Assembly: GCF_003952485.1 (NCBI RefSeq) | Contig: NZ_CP034447.1 | Coordinates: forward strand, 4,230,501-4,294,500 | DNA from: Mesorhizobium sp. M1E.F.Ca.ET.045.02.1.1 | GTDB taxonomy: Bacteria; Pseudomonadota; Alphaproteobacteria; Rhizobiales; Rhizobiaceae | Direction of reading: 5' to 3' | DNA: 64,000 nucleotides | In this document: piece by piece, positions 17,641 through 26,210 of the stretch | Numbering within the stretch: position 1 is the stretch's first letter | Layout: each line of letters opens with the position of its first letter | The notes under the pieces: generated by a model | Databases searched by the model: none | Seen by the model: only the letters and a program-made list of their open reading frames with translations | Told to the model about the DNA's origin: nothing | Translations under genes and position numbers: made by a program

Positions 17641-19302
17641 CTACTCGCTACGTTGGCGCGCCAGCCAGCGGCGGCGCGCCTCCTGCTGCTCGGCAAGCTC
17701 TGCCTCGTCCCAGTAGCCGATGAGCACACCCGAGCCGACGATCGGATCGAAATGCTCGATCTTGTCGTCGATCTCGGTCAGCCATTCGTCGGGAACGGTG
17801 ATGCGGTTGTTGGGAAGCGCCAGCCAGCGCATCAGCACTTTGCGCAGCCGCTCGATATCGGCGGCCGCCGACGGCTCGCTGCCAAGGTCGCGCAGCTCGC
17901 CGGGGTCAGTCCGGAGATCGAAGAGCATCGGCGGCACGCCTTCGCCATGGACGAGTTTGAAGCGGCCGTCGGTCACCATGTAGAGCTTGCAGTCCGACAC
18001 CGGCATGGCGAGCTTCAGCCGCGCCGCATCGCCGCTAAAGTCGTATTCGCTGATCGCAAAGTTGCGCAGGCTTTTCCGTTCGCCGGAAGTGAGCGGCAGC
18101 AGCGAGCGGCCTTCGAGGATATGCGGCTTGGCCTTGCCGCCGAGGTAGTCGAGGAAGGTCGGCGCGAGATCGATCATCTCGACCAGCGCGTCTGACGTGG
18201 TTCCGCGCGTGGCGTCGGCTTCCGTGCGCGGATCGTAGACGATCATCGGAACCTTCACCGCGACGTCGTGGAACAGGTATTTTTCGCCCAGCCAATGGTC
18301 GCCGAGATAGTCGCCATGGTCGGAGGTGAAGACGACAAGCGTGTTCCCGAACAGGCCGCGCTTCTCCATGAAGTCGAACAAATGGCCGAGCTGGTCGTCG
18401 ATCTGCTTGATCAGGCCCATGTAGCAGGGGATGACCGTCTCGCGGACCTCGTCGCGCGAGAGGTTCTTTGAGTAGCGCTCCTGCTGGAAGGCCTCGAAAA
18501 TCGGATTTGGCGAGATGCGCTCCGCCTCGCTGCGGACCGGCGGCTGGATATCCGCCTTGCCATACATATCGTGGTAAGGCGCCGGCACGATATAGGGCCA
18601 GTGCGGTTTGATGTAGGAGAGATGCGCGCACCAGGCCTCGCCCTTGGCTTCGGCCTCCTCGATGAAGCGCATGGCGCGGCGAGTCATGTAAGGCGTCTCG
18701 GAATGTTCCTCGGGAATGCGCGCCGGCTTGTCGGCGTGGACGAGGAGCCAGCCGTTGAAGTTCTCGCCGTTCTCGCCCTCGCCGGAATTCGCCCAATGCT
18801 CCCAGGGGTTTTCGGCGTTGAAGCCGTGCTCGCGCAGGTAGGTGTCGTAGGCCGGATCGGGGTCGTAGCTGGTCGAGGGGTGCAGGCCGTCGTCGCGCTC
18901 GAACGGCTCGAAGCCGCATTCCGCGACGCGCACGCCGATGATCGAATCCCGGGCGATGCCAAGCCGCTCCATGCCTTCCTCGTCGGCTGTCATATGCGTC
19001 TTGCCGATCAGCGCCGTGCGCACGCCGACCTCGCGCAGGTGATCGCCCAGCGTCGGCTCGCCGACCCTCAGTGGCACGCCGTTATGGGTCGAGCCATGCG
19101 AGCGGACATAGCGGCCGCTATAGGCGCTCATGCGCGAGGGACCGCACACCGTCGATTGCACATAGGCGTTGGTGAAGCGGACGCCGCGGCCGGCTAGCCG
19201 GTCGATGTTCGGCGTCTTCAGGCTCTTGTGTCCGGCGCAGCTCAGATAATCGAACCGCAGCTGGTCGCACATGATGAAAAGGACGTTGCGTTTTGAAGTC
19301 AT
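17641..19302 (-). CDS. Cysteine-type sulfatase / phosphonate monoester hydrolase family protein
   Basis: A 553-residue member of the alkaline-phosphatase superfamily. The N-terminus has the metal-ligand strand NVLFIMCDQLRFDY and the formylglycine consensus C-x-P-x-R as CGPSR (Cys53 to Arg57). Later metal and phosphate-site features are SYIKPHWPYIVPAPYHDMY and VVFTSDHGDYLGDHWLGEK. Overall layout and the ending resemble rhizobial phosphonate monoester hydrolase and aryl/choline sulfatases; sequence alone does not decide between them. Activity would need a formylglycine-generating enzyme, not in this window. No signal peptide. The ATG at 19302 was chosen because family homology starts there; an extension to 19500 is unlike the family. 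Convergent with the epimerase gene, 9 nt apart. Confidence 0.83.
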   Translation of the reverse strand: MTSKRNVLFIMCDQLRFDYLSCAGHKSLKTPNIDRLAGRGVRFTNAYVQSTVCGPSRMSAYSGRYVRSHGSTHNGVPLRVGEPTLGDHLREVGVRTALIGKTHMTADEEGMERLGIARDSIIGVRVAECGFEPFERDDGLHPSTSYDPDPAYDTYLREHGFNAENPWEHWANSGEGENGENFNGWLLVHADKPARIPEEHSETPYMTRRAMRFIEEAEAKGEAWCAHLSYIKPHWPYIVPAPYHDMYGKADIQPPVRSEAERISPNPIFEAFQQERYSKNLSRDEVRETVIPCYMGLIKQIDDQLGHLFDFMEKRGLFGNTLVVFTSDHGDYLGDHWLGEKYLFHDVAVKVPMIVYDPRTEADATRGTTSDALVEMIDLAPTFLDYLGGKAKPHILEGRSLLPLTSGERKSLRNFAISEYDFSGDAARLKLAMPVSDCKLYMVTDGRFKLVHGEGVPPMLFDLRTDPGELRDLGSEPSAAADIERLRKVLMRWLALPNNRITVPDEWLTEIDDKIEHFDPIVGSGVLIGYWDEAELAEQQEARRRWLARQRSE

Positions 19303-19625
19303 AGCTATCCGTCGGAGCGGCTTTCCTTGGTAACGCGGTGAGGATGCCATCATCGCCTCGAAGGCGTTATATCGTCGGCAGATCCGACCGGATAGGCCGC
19401 CAGAATCCTCGATCTGGTTCGATGAGAGAGCGTATCGCTGCCGGCACGCACGCACCGCAAAGGGAAACGATGCAAGTGCGCCGGATTTCGATCGAATCAT
19501 ATCCGGGAGGTTAATAATCGGCGACTGATTTTCATTTTACATTACCATTTCGGCATGAGAGACCGAGACGATGCGGCTGAAAAATCCCCGTTTAAAGCTG
19601 GGCGGCCGCGCGAGGGAGGAGAACT
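19303..19625. other. Divergent regulatory region between sulfatase and aromatic-type ABC operon
   Basis: This 323-nt gap has no supported gene. It should hold the promoters for both flanking genes. It contains a PcaQ-like box (19499-19514) and just before it an imperfect palindrome around CGATCG at 19488-19495. The region around 19510-19560 is distinctly A+T-richer than the surrounding DNA, as expected for a promoter. Confidence 0.6.
19499..19514. promoter_or_regulatory. PcaQ-like binding box upstream of the ABC importer
   Basis: The sequence ATATCC-GGGA-GGTTAA differs at one base from the PcaQ consensus ATAACC-N4-GGTTAA known from rhizobia. It lies about 110 nt before the binding-protein start. 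The other copy in this window is at the pcaQ-pcaD junction. Function is inferred from the match and from the known PcaQ control of a protocatechuate ABC importer in Sinorhizobium. Confidence 0.6.
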
Positions 19626-20798
19626 ATGAGGCGCATGCTGCTGGCCGCGGTTGCGGCGATCGCACTCGGCGGAACCGCCTTGGCGGATACGATCAAGGTC
19701 GGTGTGATCGGCCCGTTTTCCGGCCCGTTCGCCATTCAAGGCAAGAATTTCAAGGCCGGCATCGATGCCTGGACGGCGTTGAACGGCGCCAAGGTCGGCA
19801 ATGATGATGTCGAGATCGTCTATCGCGACCTTCCGGCGGCAAATCCCGCGCAGGCCAAATCACTTGCCCAGGATCTGGTCGTCAAGGAGCACGTCCAGTA
19901 TCTCGCAGGCTTCTATTTCACACCCGATGCCATGGCCGTCACGCCACTTCTTGAGCAGGCCAACGTGCCGATGGTGATCATGAATGCGGCTACCTCGGCG
20001 ATCGTGACCAAGAGTCCGCTCGTCGTGCGCACGTCCTTCACGCTCTGGCAGACGTCGGTGCCGATGGCGAAGGTGGCGGCCCAGCGCGGTATCAAGAAGG
20101 TCATTACCGCCGTCAGCGACTATGGGCCCGGCGTCGATGCCGAAACGGCTTTCGCGACCACCTTCAAGGCGGATGGCGGGCAAATCGTCGAGTCGATCCG
20201 CATGCCCCTGTCGACGACCGATTTCAGCCCGATCATGCAGCGGGTTAAGGATTCCGGCGCCGAGGCGGTCTTTGCCTTCCTGCCCTCCGGCCCGACCACG
20301 CTCGGCTTCCTGAAGTCGTATAACGAGAACGGCCTCAAGCAGGCCGGCATCCAGTTCCTGGCGCCTGGCGACCTGACGCAGGAATCCGATCTTCCGGCGC
20401 TGGGCGATACGGCTCTCGGCGTCACGACCACCTTCCACTACTCGATTGCGCACGACTCCGGCGAGAACAAGAAGTTCGTCGCGGCGGCGCGCACCGCGAT
20501 CGGCAATCCGGCGGAGTTGTCCTTCCCGTCGGTCAGCGCCTATGACGGCATGAGGGTCATCTACAAGATGATCGAGGCGACGGGCGGCAAGCAGGACGCC
20601 AAGAAGGCCGTCGATGCCGTCAAGGGAATGGCCTGGGAAAGTCCGCGAGGACCGGTATCGATCGACCCCGAAAGCCGCCATATCACGCAGAACATCTATC
20701 TGCGGGAGGTCGCCAAGGCCGAGGACGGCACCTATTACAACAAGGAGATCCAGACCTTCCCCAACATGACGGACCCGGGTCTCGCCGCCGCCAAATAG
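19626..20798 (+). CDS. ABC importer binding protein, branched-chain amino acid/aromatic type (PcaM-like)
   Basis: A 390-residue periplasmic protein with a signal peptide (AAVAAIALGGTALA, cleavage after about residue 20). The start of the mature part, IKVGVIGPFSGPFAIQGKNF, is typical of the Peripla_BP_6 (LivJ-like) family. GGAGGAG precedes the ATG. It heads a five-gene operon and has a PcaQ-like box upstream, and the pca genes follow within 4 kb. It therefore most resembles the protocatechuate-binding protein of the PcaQ-controlled rhizobial importer (pcaM of the pcaMNVWX set). The ligand is inferred from context; amino acids or other aromatic acids remain possible. Confidence 0.82.
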   Translation: MRRMLLAAVAAIALGGTALADTIKVGVIGPFSGPFAIQGKNFKAGIDAWTALNGAKVGNDDVEIVYRDLPAANPAQAKSLAQDLVVKEHVQYLAGFYFTPDAMAVTPLLEQANVPMVIMNAATSAIVTKSPLVVRTSFTLWQTSVPMAKVAAQRGIKKVITAVSDYGPGVDAETAFATTFKADGGQIVESIRMPLSTTDFSPIMQRVKDSGAEAVFAFLPSGPTTLGFLKSYNENGLKQAGIQFLAPGDLTQESDLPALGDTALGVTTTFHYSIAHDSGENKKFVAAARTAIGNPAELSFPSVSAYDGMRVIYKMIEATGGKQDAKKAVDAVKGMAWESPRGPVSIDPESRHITQNIYLREVAKAEDGTYYNKEIQTFPNMTDPGLAAAK

Positions 20799-20804
20799 CC
20801 TTGC

Positions 20805-20839
20805 GCAGGCAAGCCCTCAGCGTCCATGTTCTTGCCTGC
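20805..20839. repeat. Stem-loop between binding-protein and first permease genes
   Basis: GCAGGCAAG (20805-20813) pairs perfectly with CTTGCCTGC (20831-20839). A second small hairpin (GCAGGC-ggca-GCCTGC) follows at 20837-20852 and competes with it. It is placed where differential stability of a binding-protein message would be set; this role is inferred. Confidence 0.5.
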
Positions 20840-20874
20840 AGGCGGCAGCCTGCGGGCGGCCTCCGGAGTGAACC

Positions 20875-21735
20875 ATGCAAAGCGTGCTCAGCGTCGCGGT
20901 CGACGCCCTTGCCTACGGCATGGTGCTTTTCGTCATCTCGATCGGCCTGTCGCTGACCATGGGGCTGATGCGGGTGGTGAACCTGGCGCACGGAGCTTTC
21001 GCCATGGTGGGAGGCTATCTGGCCTCCTATGCCATGCGCGATCTCGGCCTCGGCTATGTCGTCGGGCTCGTGCTCGCGGTCGCAGGAACCGTGGTCATCG
21101 CGGCGCCGATCGAAAGGCTGCTCTACCGCCGCATCTACAATGCTCCGGAACTCATCCAGGTGCTGATGACGATCGGCATCACCTTCTGCGTCATCGGCAT
21201 CGCCAACTACACCTTCGGACCGACGCTCAAGACCATCCCACTGCCGGGGCTGCTGAGCGGGCCGGTCGATCTCGGCTTCCGTTCGATTGCTGCCCACAAA
21301 CTCTTTGCGATCCTGTGCGGCTTCGCCGTTGCCGCCGCCCTCTGGTACCTGGTCGAGCGGACCTCCTTTGGCGTGAAGCTGCGCGCTTCCGTGGATAACA
21401 CGCCGATGGCCGCCGCGCTGGGTGTCCGGACGAAATCCGTCTATGCAGCGAGCTTCGCGGTCTCGGCCGGGCTTGCCGCCTTCGGCGGTGTCGTGGGGGC
21501 CGAATTGCTGCCGATCGAGCCATATTACGCGCTGCGCTACATGGTGACCTTCCTGGTCGTGGTCGCGGTGGGCGGCGCCGGCTCGATCGGCGGAGCCTTG
21601 CTTGCCTGCCTCGTGCTCGGTGCGGTCGACACCGCGGGGCGGTACCTGATGCCGGACTATGGCGAGTTCTTCTTCTACCTGGCCGTCATCCTCATCGTTT
21701 GCGCCTTTCCGCGCGGCCTTCTCGGAAGGGCCTAA
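20875..21735 (+). CDS. ABC importer permease, LivH type
   Basis: A 286-residue inner-membrane permease with about eight hydrophobic segments. The family motif GLMRVVNLAHGAFAMVGGYL (about residues 29-48) and the late GGAGSIGGALLAC are clear LivH features. It lies 76 nt after the binding-protein gene and 3 nt before the second permease. With that protein it forms the membrane channel of the probable protocatechuate or aromatic-acid importer. Confidence 0.9.
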   Translation: MQSVLSVAVDALAYGMVLFVISIGLSLTMGLMRVVNLAHGAFAMVGGYLASYAMRDLGLGYVVGLVLAVAGTVVIAAPIERLLYRRIYNAPELIQVLMTIGITFCVIGIANYTFGPTLKTIPLPGLLSGPVDLGFRSIAAHKLFAILCGFAVAAALWYLVERTSFGVKLRASVDNTPMAAALGVRTKSVYAASFAVSAGLAAFGGVVGAELLPIEPYYALRYMVTFLVVVAVGGAGSIGGALLACLVLGAVDTAGRYLMPDYGEFFFYLAVILIVCAFPRGLLGRA

Positions 21736-21738
21736 GGC

Positions 21739-22740
21739 ATGAACGCCGACCACCTCACAGGCGCCGCCAGGCCAGTCGCCCGACCACGGTTCTCCGCCTC
21801 CGCCGACTGGATCGGCCTTGCGGCCGTGCTCGCGGCGGCAGGGGCAGGCTATCTTTTGTTCCCCGACAATCTGGCATTGCTCACACGCATCATCGGCATG
21901 ATCATGCTGGTGCTGTCGCTCGATCTCGTGACCGGTTTTTGCGGCGTGGCGACGCTTGGCCATGCAGCCCTATTCGGCGCGGGCGCCTATGCGGCCGGGA
22001 TCGCCGCTGCGCATTTCGGCATTTCAGACCCGGTCGCCATGATCGCGGCGGGCAGTGCCGGCGGGGCGCTCGCCGGCCTCTTGTCCGGCTTCGTCATCCT
22101 GCGCGGCCATGGGCTCGGGCAGCTCGTGCTGTCGATCGCCATCGTCAATCTGTTCCACGAAGCGGCCAACAAGGCCGCCGGCTGGACGGGCGGCAGCGAT
22201 GGCCTGACGGATATTGCGCCGACGCCACTCTTCGGCGTCTTCGCCTTCGATCTCTGGGGACACACGGCATATGCGCTGGGCGTAGCACTGCTGCTGATCG
22301 TGCTGTTTCTGCTGCAGCGGTTGGCCCGCTCGCCGTTCGGCATGCTCTGCCGCGGCATCCGGCAGGATCCGATCCGGGTCGCGGCAATGGGGGCGCCCGT
22401 CAGCAAGACGCTGCTCGCAATGTATGTCGTCTCGGGCCTGGTCGCGGGCGTTGGCGGGGGGCTCAACGCGATCTCCACCCAAGTGGTCGGGCTGGACAGC
22501 GTGAGCTTCACCCTGTCGGCTTCGGCGCTGGTGATGCTGGTGCTCGGCGGGACAGGCTCGCTCTATGGCGCGATTGTCGGAACGGTCGTCTTCATGCTGT
22601 TCGAGGACTTCGTCTCGGCCGCCAACCCATTCCACTGGCTGACGATCGTCGGTGCGCTGCTGGTCCTGGTCGTGCTGTTTGCGCCCAGGGGCATCTTCGG
22701 CACTTCTGTCCGGCTGCTTGAACGATCGAGGCGCCGATGA
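21739..22740 (+). CDS. ABC importer permease, LivM type
   Basis: A 333-residue inner-membrane permease with about nine hydrophobic segments. It carries LivM-type motifs: LDLVTGFCGVATLGHAALFG (about residues 60-79), the coupling-helix region FGMLCRGIRQDPIRVAAMG, and a late LGGTGSLYGAIVGTVVF. The stop overlaps the next ATPase start by four bases (ATGA). It pairs with the LivH-type protein at 20875. Confidence 0.9.
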   Translation: MNADHLTGAARPVARPRFSASADWIGLAAVLAAAGAGYLLFPDNLALLTRIIGMIMLVLSLDLVTGFCGVATLGHAALFGAGAYAAGIAAAHFGISDPVAMIAAGSAGGALAGLLSGFVILRGHGLGQLVLSIAIVNLFHEAANKAAGWTGGSDGLTDIAPTPLFGVFAFDLWGHTAYALGVALLLIVLFLLQRLARSPFGMLCRGIRQDPIRVAAMGAPVSKTLLAMYVVSGLVAGVGGGLNAISTQVVGLDSVSFTLSASALVMLVLGGTGSLYGAIVGTVVFMLFEDFVSAANPFHWLTIVGALLVLVVLFAPRGIFGTSVRLLERSRRR

Positions 22741-23501
22741 CGCCGGTGTTCGAGGTCGAGAGACTGACGCGTTCTTTCGGCGGGCTGGCGGTCACCCAGG
22801 CCGTGTCGCTGACGATGGCCCCCGGCGACCGCGTGGCGCTGATAGGGCCGAACGGAGCCGGCAAGACCACCTTCGTCAATCTCGTAACGGGCCATCTGAA
22901 GCCCGACTCCGGTGTTGTGCGGCTCGCGGGCGAAGAACTTGGCGGCATGAGCCCGATGCAACGTGTCCGGCGCGGCCTGGTGCGATCCTTTCAGGTCACC
23001 CGCCTCTTTCCCGAGATGACGCCTCGGGAACATCTGGCGCTCGCTATCCTGCAACGCCAGGGCCGGACCGGCCGCATGTTCGGGACGTTCTGGACAATGC
23101 CCGACGTGCTCACGGAGAGCGGGGCGCTCCTGGCCACGCTTGGCCTGGAGAGCGCCGCCGACCGCAAGGTGGCAGAGATCGCCTATGGGCAGCAGCGGCT
23201 GCTGGAGATCGCCTTCGCGCTGGCGCTGAGGCCCAAGGTGCTGTTGCTGGACGAGCCGGCGGCGGGCGTTCCGCAGAGCGAGACGCCGCGCATCGACGCC
23301 GCGCTTGCCGGGCTTCCCGCGGATCTGGCGGTGCTGATGATCGAGCACGACATGGACCTCGTGTTCCGATTTGCAAGACGGGTCATCGTGCTGGCAGCGG
23401 GCAGGATCATCTTCGACGGCACGCCCAGTGACGCAGCGAAGGATCGGCGCGTGCGGGAAGCTTATCTCGGGAGTTATGCCGATGACCGCGGCGCGGCTTG
23501 A
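22737..23501 (+). CDS. ABC importer ATP-binding protein, LivG type
   Basis: A 254-residue ATPase. Walker A is GPNGAGKTTFVN (near residue 37). The Q-loop region is VRRGLVRSFQVTRLFPEM. The signature helix has the LivG form IAYGQQRLLEIAFAL instead of LSGGQ. Walker B is VLLLDEPAAGVPQSE, and the H-loop is LMIEHDMDLVF. It overlaps both the preceding permease and the following ATPase gene, so the operon is tightly coupled. Confidence 0.92.
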   Translation: MTPVFEVERLTRSFGGLAVTQAVSLTMAPGDRVALIGPNGAGKTTFVNLVTGHLKPDSGVVRLAGEELGGMSPMQRVRRGLVRSFQVTRLFPEMTPREHLALAILQRQGRTGRMFGTFWTMPDVLTESGALLATLGLESAADRKVAEIAYGQQRLLEIAFALALRPKVLLLDEPAAGVPQSETPRIDAALAGLPADLAVLMIEHDMDLVFRFARRVIVLAAGRIIFDGTPSDAAKDRRVREAYLGSYADDRGAA

Positions 23502-24210
23502 GGTTTCGGGCTTAAGCGCAGGCTACGGCCAGACGCGAGTGCTCGAGGACGTATCGTTCGAGGCGGAAGCAGGTGCCCGGCTGGCCGTGCTCGGGCGAAA
23601 CGGTGTCGGCAAGTCGACGCTGCTCGCCACCATCGCCGGCCAGACGCGGCGGCACGCCGGAGCAATCAAGCTCGGCGATATCGACATTACCGGAATGGAC
23701 GGTGCGTCGCGCGCCTGGCAGGGTCTCGGCTACGTCCCGCAGGAGCGCTGCATCTTTCCGTCGCTGACCGTCGAGGAAAACCTTTTCGTCGGGTTGAAGG
23801 ATCGCGAACGATCGGCAGTGGACGAGGCCTACGCGATGTTTCCGAGGCTCAAGGAGCGTAGGCGCAACTACGGCAACCAGCTCTCGGGCGGCGAACAGCA
23901 GATGCTGACAACAGCGCGCACCATACTGGGCCGCCCGTCCATCCTGATGCTCGATGAGCCGCTGGAGGGACTGGCTCCGGTGATCTGCGACGAGCTGATG
24001 GCCGCGCTGACGCGCCTCGCCTCCGGCGGCGACATGACCATCCTGCTTGTCGAGCAAAGGATCCGCGCCGCTCTGGATTTCGCCGATCATGTGCTCATCC
24101 TCGAGCGCGGCCGGATCGCCTGGTCGGGAACGCCTGCCGCATTACGTGCCAGCCCGCAAACCGTCGAAGGTCTGCTCGGCGTGGCAGCGATACCGCATTC
24201 GGTCGCTTAA
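23482..24210 (+). CDS. ABC importer ATP-binding protein, LivF type
   Basis: A 242-residue ATPase with Walker A GRNGVGKSTLLATIAG, Q-loop LGYVPQERCIFPSLTVEENL, signature LSGGEQQMLTTARTI and Walker B ILMLDEPLEGLAP, all of the LivF form. Two ATGs (23476 and 23482) are possible; 23482 has better spacing from CTCGGGAG. The start lies 20 nt inside the preceding gene. Last gene of the five-gene importer. The stop codon TAA forms the first base of a palindromic repeat, which may end the transcript. Confidence 0.92.
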   Translation: MTAARLEVSGLSAGYGQTRVLEDVSFEAEAGARLAVLGRNGVGKSTLLATIAGQTRRHAGAIKLGDIDITGMDGASRAWQGLGYVPQERCIFPSLTVEENLFVGLKDRERSAVDEAYAMFPRLKERRRNYGNQLSGGEQQMLTTARTILGRPSILMLDEPLEGLAPVICDELMAALTRLASGGDMTILLVEQRIRAALDFADHVLILERGRIAWSGTPAALRASPQTVEGLLGVAAIPHSVA

Positions 24211-24257
24211 TGCATGTCGCCCAAAAGTGCGCAGCGGTTTTGGCGAACGACATGCAT
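24210..24257. repeat. Palindromic intergenic repeat, copy 1
   Basis: A 48-nt palindrome with 10-nt perfect outer arms, ATGCATGTCG and CGACATGCAT, and inner CCAAAA/TTTTGG pairing. A similar element lies at 29029-29073 between pcaB and pobA. Elements of this look are common between genes in mesorhizobia. It begins at the last base of the importer operon and may act as a terminator. Confidence 0.7.
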
Positions 24258-24339
24258 CTAAAGCGCGTCGCCTGAGTCCGGTTCAGCCCGACGCGCGTTG
24301 GAGCAGTCCAGCGAACTGCAGTAACGGTTTGTTTTCACA

Positions 24340-24379
24340 CAATTCCAGAGCGGAAATTGCCACGCCTTTCGTGGAATTG
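24340..24379. repeat. Palindromic repeat related to the one after otsB
   Basis: CAATTCCA at 24340 pairs with TGGAATTG at 24372. The arms and general layout match the hairpin at 11546-11588, so both belong to one dispersed repeat family. It ends about ten bases after nothing else recognisable, just before the pcaQ stop at 24388, and may terminate that gene. Confidence 0.6.
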
Positions 24380-24387
24380 CGGAAGCT

Positions 24388-25305
24388 TCAGGCGTGGTGC
24401 CGTGCCGCCTCGCGAATGGTCTGCAGGAGGACCGTGAAGGCAGGCGAGGGGGCGGTGTCGGTGCGCATGGTCAAGCCCACCGGCCCCTTGGTTTCCTCGG
24501 TGTCGACCGGGAGGACGACGAAGGCGCCGCTGGCGATCTCGTTGGCGACGACGCCGGCCGAGATGATCCACACTGCGTTGCTCTGGCGCATGAAGGAGCG
24601 GCCAAAGGAATCCGAAACGGTCTCGATCTCGGTGGCGGGCGCGGTCATGCCGTTGGTGATGAAGAGACGGTCGACGAAAGGCCGGATGACGGATTCCCGG
24701 GTCGGCATCAGCACGGGAAACTCGTCGAGACGCGCGAAAATGTCCGCTCCCGGCTCCGACAGGGGATGCCCTGCGCGCACCACGAACAGCACCTGCTCGG
24801 AGTAAAGATGCTCGAAGAAGAAGCCGGTCATTTTTTCCGGCGCCGCGAGGCGGCCGACGACGAGGTCGAGCGCGCCGGTGCGCAACTGCTCGAGCAGCAC
24901 CGCGTTCTCGCCGGTGACGATCTTGATCGCGGCGCTCGTGTTCTCTTGGAGGAAGAGATTCATCGCCAGCGGCATCACCCGCGCCGAGACGGTCGGCAGC
25001 GCGCCGATGCGGATCGGGTGGCGGTTGATCGCGCCGTCCTGCCTGACGGAATCGACGCCGCGCTTCAGCGCCGAGATCGCCGAGCCGGCATGGCTAAGGA
25101 ATATCTCGCCGAGCCTTGTGACGCGGATGCCGCGGCCGTCGCGCTCGACCACCGCGATGCCAAGGGCCTCTTCCAGCTCACGCAAGGTCTTGGTCACGGC
25201 CGGCGCGCTGACATGCAGGAAGTCGGCCGCGCGCGCCACGCTTCCCTGCCGCGCAACTTCGAGAAACGTCTGCAGATGGCGGAAGCGGATCCGGCTGTCA
25301 GCCAC
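24388..25305 (-). CDS. pcaQ: LysR-type regulator of protocatechuate genes
   Basis: A 305-residue LysR regulator. The N-terminal helix-turn-helix reads RFRHLQTFLEVARQGSVARA then FLHVSAPAVTKTLRELEEAL (residues about 7-45), which is the PcaQ form. The effector domain follows. It is divergent from pcaD with a PcaQ box between, the classical rhizobial arrangement, in which PcaQ activates pcaDCHGB in response to beta-carboxy-cis,cis-muconate or its lactone. The first codon is GTG; the GAGG ribosome site overlaps the PcaQ box, which could give negative autoregulation. Identification is by motif and context. Confidence 0.92.
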   Translation of the reverse strand: MADSRIRFRHLQTFLEVARQGSVARAADFLHVSAPAVTKTLRELEEALGIAVVERDGRGIRVTRLGEIFLSHAGSAISALKRGVDSVRQDGAINRHPIRIGALPTVSARVMPLAMNLFLQENTSAAIKIVTGENAVLLEQLRTGALDLVVGRLAAPEKMTGFFFEHLYSEQVLFVVRAGHPLSEPGADIFARLDEFPVLMPTRESVIRPFVDRLFITNGMTAPATEIETVSDSFGRSFMRQSNAVWIISAGVVANEIASGAFVVLPVDTEETKGPVGLTMRTDTAPSPAFTVLLQTIREAARHHA

Positions 25306-25311
25306 GGTTTG

Positions 25312-25327
25312 ATAACCTCAAAGTTAA
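25312..25327. promoter_or_regulatory. PcaQ binding box between pcaQ and pcaD
   Basis: ATAACC-TCAA-AGTTAA, one base away from the consensus ATAACC-N4-GGTTAA. It begins 7 nt upstream of the pcaQ start and about 70 nt before pcaD, the expected site for activation of pcaD and autoregulation of pcaQ. Confidence 0.78.
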
Positions 25328-25397
25328 TGAAACGCCGCAAAATATCATTTTACCGAACCAAATAGCTCGTGCAATGTGCGTTTGGAGGATCGAAATC

Positions 25398-26210
25398 GTG
25401 CCATTCGTCAGCATAGGCGGCGTGACGCTGCACCACCGCTATATCGAGGCGACGGGCATTTTGCGTCCGATCATCTTCATCAATTCGCTCGGCACCGACT
25501 TCCGGATCTGGGACGACATCGTGGCGCGGCTTGCCGGAGAAATGCCGATGCTCGTCTACGACAAGCGCGGCCAGGGGCTCTCCGATATCGGCGGCGGCGT
25601 GCGCTCGATTGACGACCACGCCGACGATCTGAGCGCGCTCATCGATCACTTCGGCTTCGGCAAGGTGGTGCTCTGCGGCCTGTCCGTCGGCGGCATGGTC
25701 GCGCAGGGGCTTTACGCGCGGCGGTCCGAGCTTGTCGAGGCGCTGATCCTCAGCGACACCGCGCACAAGATCGGCACCGCCGAAAGCTGGAATACCCGTA
25801 TTGCAACCATCGAGCGCGACGGCATCGAGGCGATCGCCGACGGCATAATGAAGGTGTGGTTCACGCCGGATTTCCACCAAGCGCGAGCGGCCGATCTCGC
25901 CGGCTGCCGCAACATGCTGACCAGGCAGGCTTTGCCCGGCTATATCGGCACCTGCATCGCGGTCCGTGATGCCGATTTCACCGACAGCGCGCGTCGAATA
26001 GCGGTGCCGACGCTCTGCATCGTCGGCGACCAGGACGGCTCGACGCCGCCCGATCTTGTCCGCGCGCTGGCCGATCTGATCCCCGGCGCGCGCTTCGAGG
26101 TGGTCCGCGGCGCCGGGCACATCCCCTGCATCGAGCAGCCCGACGCGCTTGCCGCCCTGATCCGCGACTTCGTCGCTTCGCTTCCCAAGGGAAAGCAACT
26201 CCATGGATGA
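25398..26210 (+). CDS. pcaD: 3-oxoadipate enol-lactonase
   Basis: A 270-residue alpha/beta hydrolase that opens beta-ketoadipate enol-lactone to beta-ketoadipate. The nucleophile elbow is CGLSVGGMVAQG, preceded by YDKRGQGLSD. The late acid and histidine lie in VGDQDGSTPPDLV and RGAGHIPCIEQPD. A GTG at 25398 was chosen because GGAGGA lies 8 nt upstream; an ATG at 25374 would add eight residues but has no site. First gene of pcaDCHGB, overlapping pcaC by 8 nt. Confidence 0.93.
   Translation: MPFVSIGGVTLHHRYIEATGILRPIIFINSLGTDFRIWDDIVARLAGEMPMLVYDKRGQGLSDIGGGVRSIDDHADDLSALIDHFGFGKVVLCGLSVGGMVAQGLYARRSELVEALILSDTAHKIGTAESWNTRIATIERDGIEAIADGIMKVWFTPDFHQARAADLAGCRNMLTRQALPGYIGTCIAVRDADFTDSARRIAVPTLCIVGDQDGSTPPDLVRALADLIPGARFEVVRGAGHIPCIEQPDALAALIRDFVASLPKGKQLHG

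Noticed and set aside
19303..19500. N-terminal extension of the sulfatase by 66 residues
   Set aside because: The extension has no family similarity and no ribosome site; homology starts at ATG 19302.
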